Positions 7,830 to 12,924 of a DNA stretch of 12,924 nucleotides are shown one piece after another. Position 1 is the stretch's first letter. Each line of letters opens with the position of its first letter. Both the position numbers and the translations under genes were made by a program. Source of the stretch: Desulfobacteraceae bacterium UBA5852 (lineage in GTDB: Bacteria > Desulfobacterota > Desulfobacteria > Desulfobacterales > UBA5852); contig DJGG01000203.1 of NCBI GenBank assembly GCA_002432195.1, positions 5,264 to 18,187 on the forward strand. Reading direction: 5' to 3'. Under the pieces are notes generated by a model, which saw only the letters and a list, made by a program, of their open reading frames with translations, made no database searches and was not told the DNA's origin.

Positions 7830-8771
7830 ATGAACAGTCTGGCGATATTTTCGGGGAATTCCAATCCGGTGCTCACCCGCAAGATTTGCGATTACCTGGA
7901 GCTGCCCCTCGGGGGGGCCAAGGTCAAGACCTTCAGCGACGGTGAAATCCAGATCGAAATCAACGAGAACGTCCGTTCCAAGGACGTCTTCATCGTCCAG
8001 TCCACCTGCCGGCCGGTCAACGACAGCCTGGTGGAACTGCTGCTGATGATCGACGCCTTCAAAAGGTCGTCCGCCAAGCGCATCACGGCCGTGGTGCCCT
8101 ACTACGGTTACGCCCGCCAGGACAAAAAGGTGGAGCCCCGGGTGCCCATCAGCGCCAAGCTGGTGGCCGACATGCTGACGGTGGCCGGCGCCAACCGCAT
8201 CATCACCATGGACCTGCATGCCGGGCAGATCCAGGGGTTTTTCAACATCCCGGTGGACAATCTCTTTGCCGCACCGGTAATCCTGGACTACATCAAGGCC
8301 CATTTCCAGGACCAGCACGTGGTGGTCATTTCCCCTGACACCGGCGGCGTGGTGCGGGCGCGGGCCTTTGCCAAGCGGCTGAAGGCCGAGCTGGCCATCG
8401 TGGACAAACGGCGGGACAAGCCCAACGAGGCGCGGGCCATGGCCGTCATCGGCGATGTCAAGGACAAGGTGGCCATCATCCTGGACGATATGGCCGACAC
8501 CGCCGGGACCCTCAGCGAAGCCTCGGCGGCCGTCATGGCCCGCGGGGCCAAGGAAGTGCATGCCTGTTGCGTCCACGCCGTCCTGTCGGGTCCGGCCGTG
8601 GGCCGCATCGCCGACTCCGCGCTGAAGACCCTCGTGGTGACGGACACCGTGCCGCTCAGCGAGGCGGCCTTGGCCAGCGACAAAATCAAGGTACTCAGCA
8701 TCGCCGAACTGGTGGGGGAAGCGATTATCCGCAGCCACCGGGGCGATTCGGTGACCTCCCTCTTCGTCTGA
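7830..8771 (+). CDS. prs: Ribose-phosphate pyrophosphokinase (PRPP synthetase)
   Basis: This enzyme makes 5-phosphoribosyl-1-pyrophosphate from ribose-5-phosphate and ATP, the precursor of purines, pyrimidines, histidine, tryptophan and NAD. It has 313 residues, the standard class I size. Visible motifs are FSDGEIQIEINENVR (35-49), the YYGYARQDKK ATP-site segment (91-100), DLHAGQIQGFF with H130, the flexible loop KRRDKPNEA (193-201) and the PRPP loop DDMADTAGT (219-227). ATG 7830 gives the family N-terminus; an in-frame TTG at 7815 adds five unsupported residues. The ribosome-binding sequence is weak. Leucine codons are 17 CTG, 8 CTC, 1 TTG and no CTT, a useful reference for the native codon bias. 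Confidence 0.96.
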   Translation: MNSLAIFSGNSNPVLTRKICDYLELPLGGAKVKTFSDGEIQIEINENVRSKDVFIVQSTCRPVNDSLVELLLMIDAFKRSSAKRITAVVPYYGYARQDKKVEPRVPISAKLVADMLTVAGANRIITMDLHAGQIQGFFNIPVDNLFAAPVILDYIKAHFQDQHVVVISPDTGGVVRARAFAKRLKAELAIVDKRRDKPNEARAMAVIGDVKDKVAIILDDMADTAGTLSEASAAVMARGAKEVHACCVHAVLSGPAVGRIADSALKTLVVTDTVPLSEAALASDKIKVLSIAELVGEAIIRSHRGDSVTSLFV

Positions 8772-8811
8772 GGGGGGGGCCGACATCATACCATTGGATC
8801 AGGAGGAACCA

Positions 8812-9447
8812 TTGTTGGAACGACAGAATCTTAAGGCTCATCCCCGGGAAACCCGCGGCAACAGCCCGGCCCGCGCCCTGCGGCGCGAGGGCATGATTCC
8901 CGCCGTGCTCTATGGGCGCCACGCCGAGTCCCGCATGCTCAGCATCAACGCCCACGAGTTGCAGTTGATCGTCAACAAGACGGGCGCCCACCAGGTATTC
9001 GTCAATCTGGAAACCCCGGAGGGGCCGCCCAAGTTCGCCATGCTCAAGGAACTCCAGCGCCACCCGGTATCCGGCAATTACCTGCACGCCGACTTCTACG
9101 AAGTCGCGATGGATCGCAAGATCCGCGTCATGGTGCAGGTGCTCCCCACCGGCAAGGCGATCGGTGTGGAAGAGGGCGGCATGCTCCAGATCATCCGGCG
9201 GCAGGTGGAAGTCCTCTGCCTGCCCCATGCCATCCCGGAGACCATCGAGGTGGACATCTCGCACCTCAACATGGGGGATTCCCTGCATGTGACGGACATC
9301 CCCCTGCCCGACGGCGTGGAAATCCCCCATGGGACCAACTTCACGGTGCTCACGATCCTGAGCGGCCGCATGGCGGGCGAGGGCGAGGTCGAGGCGGCAG
9401 CGGAAGGGGAGGCTGCCGAGGCGCCGGAGAGCGAGTCCGAAGGCTGA
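8812..9447 (+). CDS. rplY: 50S ribosomal protein L25/general stress protein Ctc
   Basis: This protein binds 5S rRNA in the large ribosomal subunit. The long (Ctc/TL5) form is seen here: an N-terminal L25 domain (about residues 4-90, with RETRGNSPARALRREGMIPAVLYG) followed by the C-terminal Ctc beta domain (about 95-190), then an acidic alanine/glutamate tail. The start is a TTG: no ATG fits, and AGGAGG (8801-8806) lies 5 bases before TTG 8812 and 8 before TTG 8815. An earlier in-frame TTG at 8794 precedes this site and is less likely. With 8812 the protein has 211 residues. It sits between prs and pth, a common arrangement. Confidence 0.93.
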   Translation: MLERQNLKAHPRETRGNSPARALRREGMIPAVLYGRHAESRMLSINAHELQLIVNKTGAHQVFVNLETPEGPPKFAMLKELQRHPVSGNYLHADFYEVAMDRKIRVMVQVLPTGKAIGVEEGGMLQIIRRQVEVLCLPHAIPETIEVDISHLNMGDSLHVTDIPLPDGVEIPHGTNFTVLTILSGRMAGEGEVEAAAEGEAAEAPESESEG

Positions 9448-9472
9448 GCAGCACCTTGACCATGAACACCAA

Positions 9473-9493
9473 CGGCGGCCGCCACGGCCGCCG
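9473..9493 (+). other. Hairpin between rplY and pth
   Basis: CGGCGGCC (9473-9480) pairs perfectly with GGCCGCCG (9486-9493) around a 5-base loop in the 70-base gap. No T-run follows, so it is more likely an mRNA-stability or processing hairpin than an intrinsic terminator. Confidence 0.35.
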
Positions 9494-9517
9494 GGATGAC
9501 CACCCGCACACCCGGGG

Positions 9518-10174
9518 ATGCCCTTGCGCGCTCGACTCCACCACTTTCTGGAGTGGCTCGCCCGGCGCGGTGGCGGGCCCGATCTGATTCCGCGGTTTCT
9601 CATCGCCGGCCTGGGAAACCCGGGTGAACGCTACCGCCTCAGCCGGCACAACGTTGGGTTCATGACCCTGGACCGACTGGGGGCGGCGCACGCCATCCGG
9701 CTGGACCAGCAGCGGCATCAGGCGTGCTTCGGGCTCGGCCTGGTGGCAGGTCTGCCGGTGGTCCTGGTCCAACCCCTTGCCTTCATGAACCGCAGCGGGC
9801 CGCCAACGCAGCTACTGGCGCGCGATTTCCACCTCTCGAGCAACGATTTGATCGTCATTCACGACGATATCGATCTGGTTTTCGGACGATTGAAAATCAA
9901 AGCGAAAGGAGGGCACGGAGGACACAATGGTTTGCGGTCACTGATGGAGGCTTTTGGTACGGGTGATTTCTTACGGGTTCGGATCGGTGTCGGCCGTCCC
10001 GAAGCCGGCGGCAATGTGACGGATCACGTGCTGGGTGGATTTGCCGCCCACGAGGTCGATCGGTTGCCCGGCGTGCTCAACCGTGCTCAAGAAGCCGTCA
10101 GCGCCATCATCCGCCACGGCCCGCAGGAAGGGATGAATCGTTTCAATCAGCCCAACCCGGAGGTTCACAGCTAA
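9518..10174 (+). CDS. pth: Peptidyl-tRNA hydrolase
   Basis: This enzyme releases peptides from peptidyl-tRNAs that fall off the ribosome, recycling tRNA in the cytoplasm. The core begins at FLIAGLGNPGERYR (27-40). The catalytic H44 (equivalent to E. coli His20) is in SRHNVGF, N91 is in AFMNRSG, D117 lies in IHDDIDL, and N137 is in GGHGGHNGLR. The 218 residues exceed the usual ~190 because of about 25 extra N-terminal residues, rich in arginine and leucine. ATG 9518 is directly preceded by GGGG with poor spacing. No later ATG lies before the conserved core, so the true start may be this one or a non-ATG codon. hppA begins 21 bases after the stop. Confidence 0.93.
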   Translation: MPLRARLHHFLEWLARRGGGPDLIPRFLIAGLGNPGERYRLSRHNVGFMTLDRLGAAHAIRLDQQRHQACFGLGLVAGLPVVLVQPLAFMNRSGPPTQLLARDFHLSSNDLIVIHDDIDLVFGRLKIKAKGGHGGHNGLRSLMEAFGTGDFLRVRIGVGRPEAGGNVTDHVLGGFAAHEVDRLPGVLNRAQEAVSAIIRHGPQEGMNRFNQPNPEVHS

Positions 10175-10195
10175 TCATTCAGGATGGAGGAAGGA

Positions 10196-12211
10196 ATGGA
10201 AGCAGTAATGAGCAACTTGCCGTTGTACTGTACGCTGGTCGGGGTCGCAGGGGTGTTGTACGCCATCATCATTGCCGGCGTCGTCAAGAGTGCCCCTGCC
10301 GGGAACGAACGCATGCAGGAAATTGCCGGGGCCATCAAGGAAGGCGCCATCGCCTACCTGAACCGGCAGCTCAAGAGTGTCGCCGTCGTGGGCATCGTGC
10401 TGTTCGGCATCATCTTCTACGGGCTGGGCGCCAAGACCGCCATAGGCTTCCTGCTGGGTGCCACGGCCTCCTACCTGGCGGGCTATATCGGCATGCGGGT
10501 ATCGGTCATCGCCAACGTGCGCGTGGCCGAGGCCTCCAAGAAGGGCCTGGCCGCCGGCCTGGCGCTGGCCTTCAAGGGCGGTTCGGTGACCGGCATGATC
10601 GTGGCGGGTCTGGCCCTCACGGTCGTCGCGGGGTACTACCACTTCACCCATGACGTCGTAGCCCTGGTGGCCCTGGGCTTCGGCGGCAGCCTCATCTCCA
10701 TCTTCGCGCGCCTCGGCGGCGGTATCTTCACCAAAGGCGCGGACGTGGGCGCCGACCTGGTGGGCAAGGTGGAAGCCGGAATTCCCGAGGACGACCCCCG
10801 CAACCCCGCTGTCATCGCCGACAACGTGGGTGACAACGTGGGCGACTGTGCCGGCATGGCCGCCGACCTGTTCGAAACCTATGCCGTGACCGCCGTGGCC
10901 GCCATGCTCCTGGGGCACCTGATGTTCCCCAAGGAAGTCATCGCCACCGAATTCCCCCTGGTGCTGGGCGCCATCTCCATCGTCGCCTCCATCATCGCGG
11001 TCTTTTTCGTGCGCCTGGGCAAGAGCGAGTACATCATGGGCGCGCTCTACAAGGGGATGTTTGGCGCCGCCATCCTGGCGGCCGTGGCGTTTTTCTTCGC
11101 CTGCCAGAAGTTCATCCCGGCCATCGGCGAATACTCCTCCATGGACATCTACTACTGCACCCTGGTGGGTCTCGTGCTGACGGTGCTGATCGTCATCATC
11201 ACCGAGTTTTACACGGGCAAGTACTCCCCGGTTAAGGGTATCGCCGAAGCCTCCACCACGGGCCACGGCACCAACATCATCGCCGGTCTGGCCGTCAGCA
11301 TGCAGTCCACGGCGGCCCCGGTGCTGGCCATCTGCGCCGGTATCCTGGTTTCCTATCACTTCGCCGGCCTTTACGGCATCGCCATGGCCGCCATGTCCAT
11401 GCTTTCCATGACCGGCATGGTCATCGCCATCGACGCCTACGGCCCCATCACCGACAACGCCGGCGGCATCGCCGAAATGGCCGGAATGGACGAGAGCGTG
11501 CGCGCCGTCACCGACCCGCTGGATGCGGTGGGCAACACCACCAAGGCGGTCACCAAGGGATATGCCATCGGCTCCGCCGGGCTCGCCGCCCTGGTGCTCT
11601 TCGCCTGCTACGTGTTCGAGTTCACCATGCAGGGTGAAAAAGGCGTGGAGCCCATCCGGTTCGACCTGGGCAACGTCGACGTCATCGTGGGGCTTTTCAT
11701 CGGCGGCCTGCTGCCCTACCTGTTCGCCTCCATTGCCATGAAGGCCGTGGGCAACGCCGGCGGCGCGGTGGTTGACGAAGTGCGGCGCCAGTTCCGGGAG
11801 ATCCCGGGCATCATGGAAGGCACCGGCCGTCCCGAGTATGAGCGCTGCGTGGATATATCCACCGCTGCTGCCCTCCGCGAGATGGTCGTTCCAGGGCTCA
11901 TGGCCGTCGTCGCCCCGGTGCTGGTTGGCATCCTCCTTGGTCCTGCGGCTCTTGGCGGGCTTCTAGGCGGCTCGATCGTGACGGGCGTCATGCTCGCCAT
12001 CTTCATGGCCAATGCAGGCGGTGCCTGGGATAACGCGAAGAAATACATCGAAGAGGGACACCATGGAGGCAAGCGGACTCCGGCCCATGCTGCCGCCGTC
12101 GTTGGAGATACGGTCGGCGATCCATTCAAGGATACAGCCGGTCCCAGCATGAATATCCTGATCAAGCTCATGTCCGTCGTGGCGGTCGTCATCGCCCCGC
12201 TATTTGTCTAG
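10196..12211 (+). CDS. hppA: Membrane-bound proton-pumping pyrophosphatase (K+-independent type)
   Basis: This integral membrane enzyme hydrolyses pyrophosphate and pumps protons out of the cytoplasm. It has 671 residues and about 16 hydrophobic segments. Hallmarks are DVGADLVGKVE (183-193), the aspartate-rich ADNVGDNVGDCAGMAADLFE (208-227), GNTTKA (446-451), GGAWDNAKKYIE (608-619) and GDTVGDPFKDTAGPS (637-651). K450 occupies the position where K+-dependent enzymes have alanine; by established family rules this marks a K+-independent H+ pump. ATG 10196 follows GGAGG (10186-10190) by 5 bases, better than in-frame ATG 10184. Codon use changes at about residue 553: before it, roughly 34 of 48 leucines are CTG and 3 CTT; after it, 2 of 12 are CTG with 5 CTC, 3 CTT and 2 CTA. 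The reading frame is intact, so the protein may be a natural or assembly-made chimera. Confidence 0.95.
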   Translation: MEAVMSNLPLYCTLVGVAGVLYAIIIAGVVKSAPAGNERMQEIAGAIKEGAIAYLNRQLKSVAVVGIVLFGIIFYGLGAKTAIGFLLGATASYLAGYIGMRVSVIANVRVAEASKKGLAAGLALAFKGGSVTGMIVAGLALTVVAGYYHFTHDVVALVALGFGGSLISIFARLGGGIFTKGADVGADLVGKVEAGIPEDDPRNPAVIADNVGDNVGDCAGMAADLFETYAVTAVAAMLLGHLMFPKEVIATEFPLVLGAISIVASIIAVFFVRLGKSEYIMGALYKGMFGAAILAAVAFFFACQKFIPAIGEYSSMDIYYCTLVGLVLTVLIVIITEFYTGKYSPVKGIAEASTTGHGTNIIAGLAVSMQSTAAPVLAICAGILVSYHFAGLYGIAMAAMSMLSMTGMVIAIDAYGPITDNAGGIAEMAGMDESVRAVTDPLDAVGNTTKAVTKGYAIGSAGLAALVLFACYVFEFTMQGEKGVEPIRFDLGNVDVIVGLFIGGLLPYLFASIAMKAVGNAGGAVVDEVRRQFREIPGIMEGTGRPEYERCVDISTAAALREMVVPGLMAVVAPVLVGILLGPAALGGLLGGSIVTGVMLAIFMANAGGAWDNAKKYIEEGHHGGKRTPAHAAAVVGDTVGDPFKDTAGPSMNILIKLMSVVAVVIAPLFV

Positions 12212-12262
12212 GCGAGCCGAACCGACCGGTTAATTTTCGCAACTTCCCGAAATACGAACGTC

Positions 12263-12292
12263 GCCGAGGGGGGCAGTCCTGCCCCCCTCGGC
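12263..12292 (+). terminator. Strong hairpin between hppA and dnaG
   Basis: A perfect 13-base-pair stem, GCCGAGGGGGGCA (12263-12275) with TGCCCCCCTCGGC (12280-12292), closes on a 4-base loop. It begins 51 bases after the hppA stop and is followed by TTCTCCC, so the T-run is poor. Its strength and position suggest termination of the hppA transcript. It ends 24 bases before dnaG, so it would also lie at the 5' end of any dnaG read-through message. Confidence 0.6.
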
Positions 12293-12316
12293 TTCTCCCA
12301 GTCTGGAGGTGTCCGA

Positions 12317-12924
12317 ATGGGCCAGGACGAAGCCGTCCGGGAAATCAAGGAAAGGCTTGATATCGTCGAACTCGTCGGAGATTCCGTTCCCCTTCGCAAG
12401 GTGGGGAAAAACCTCAGGGGGCTTTGCCCCTTCCATGCCGAAAAAACCCCTTCCTTCTACGTCTCCCCTGAAAGACAGACCTTTCATTGTTATGGATGCG
12501 GCCGTGGAGGCGATATCTTTTCCTTCGTGATGGAACGGGAAGGGCTTTCTTTCCCGGAAGCGATGGAAATGCTCGCGGAACGGGCAGGAGTGGAGATTCG
12601 GCGAAGCGCAGGCGGCAAGCGCAACCTTTCCGAAATAATGGAGATTGCCCTGGGCTTTTACCGGGAAAACCTGCAATCGCCTTCCGGCGAGGCGGCTCGC
12701 AAATACCTTGGGACCCGGCAGCTTGAGTCTTCGGCATGGTCACAATTCGAGCTTGGATGGGCTCCGCCGGCGTGGGATGCGCTATGGAGCCTGCTCCAGA
12801 AGAAAGGGGTCACCAGGCAGGAAGCACTTGCCTGCGGCCTCATCATCGAAGGGCAAAAGGGAGATTACGACCGATTCCGTGGCCGAGTCCTCTTTCCAAT
12901 CCGGGATATTGCCGGTAAACTGAC
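12317..12924 (+). CDS. dnaG: DNA primase, N-terminal part (runs off the window end)
   Basis: This is the primase that makes RNA primers for DNA replication with DnaB helicase. Only 202 codons are present; the frame is open to the last base. The CHC2 zinc ribbon is complete: C37, H40, C58 and C61 with the LCPFHAEKTPSF and FHCYGCGRGGD segments. The RNA polymerase core domain begins after about residue 100, and RFRGRVLFPIRD (187-198) is the conserved segment at its start. ATG 12317 follows GGAGGTG (12305-12311) by 5 bases, a strong ribosome-binding site. Of 20 leucines, 9 are CTT and 4 CTG, unlike the genes before the middle of hppA. The remaining ~400 residues (TOPRIM and helicase-binding domains) lie outside. 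Confidence 0.95.
   Translation, partial: MGQDEAVREIKERLDIVELVGDSVPLRKVGKNLRGLCPFHAEKTPSFYVSPERQTFHCYGCGRGGDIFSFVMEREGLSFPEAMEMLAERAGVEIRRSAGGKRNLSEIMEIALGFYRENLQSPSGEAARKYLGTRQLESSAWSQFELGWAPPAWDALWSLLQKKGVTRQEALACGLIIEGQKGDYDRFRGRVLFPIRDIAGKL

Noticed and set aside
7713..8789. A 358-residue minus-strand open frame opposite prs and the tRNA gene.
   Set aside because: It runs through the tRNA and mirrors prs; no family features.
10175..11359. A 394-residue minus-strand open frame opposite hppA.
   Set aside because: Histidine/glycine/glutamine-rich composition without motifs, antisense to a highly conserved enzyme.
12221..12238. Small hairpin AACC-GACC-GGTT followed by AATTTT just after hppA.
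   Set aside because: A four-base-pair stem is too weak; the 13-base-pair hairpin at 12263-12292 is the better candidate.

Overview
The window is 12.9 kb of GC-rich, densely coding bacterial chromosome, apart from a possible change of origin in the last ~1.1 kb. It suggests a Gram-negative diderm, most likely a high-GC member of the former Deltaproteobacteria (Desulfobacterota and relatives). The reasons are an outer-membrane lipid transport (Mla) operon and the run DUF1844 gene - ispE - tRNA-Gln - prs - rplY - pth, which I remember as a deltaproteobacterial arrangement. No species can be named from the sequence alone. No mobile element, CRISPR array, rRNA or phage gene is visible.

Layout. 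Positions 1-218 hold a strong sigma70-type promoter (136-164) and an AT-rich leader for mlaE-mlaF-mlaD-mlaC (219-3350), an ABC transporter with its periplasmic carrier that moves phospholipids between inner and outer membranes. The ATPase subunit is unusual: the normal MlaF is followed by about 130 residues that look like a GGDEF (diguanylate cyclase) domain whose active-site motif has been lost. Convergent to mlaC is a beta-hydroxyacid dehydrogenase of the 3-hydroxyisobutyrate dehydrogenase family (3433-4353, minus strand). Divergent from that is serA (4587-6182), the first enzyme of serine synthesis, with its own promoter and a leader hairpin.

A hairpin after serA separates it from a housekeeping cluster on the plus strand: a small DUF1844 protein, ispE (isoprenoid precursor synthesis), tRNA-Gln(UUG), prs (PRPP synthesis), rplY/ctc (ribosomal protein L25), pth (peptidyl-tRNA hydrolase) and hppA (a membrane proton-pumping pyrophosphatase). 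Several of these connect through nucleotide and pyrophosphate metabolism and translation: SerA lies on a pathway linked to one-carbon metabolism, Prs makes PRPP whose use releases pyrophosphate, and HppA can conserve pyrophosphate energy as a proton gradient. A strong hairpin (12263-12292) ends this part, and the window closes with the first 202 codons of dnaG (primase).

The two observations most worth following are the MlaF-degenerate GGDEF fusion and an abrupt change of codon use inside hppA near 11,820-11,860 that continues through dnaG. The latter could mark a recombination point or a chimeric assembly joint in a conserved stretch of hppA. Most of the window is otherwise ordinary housekeeping DNA.
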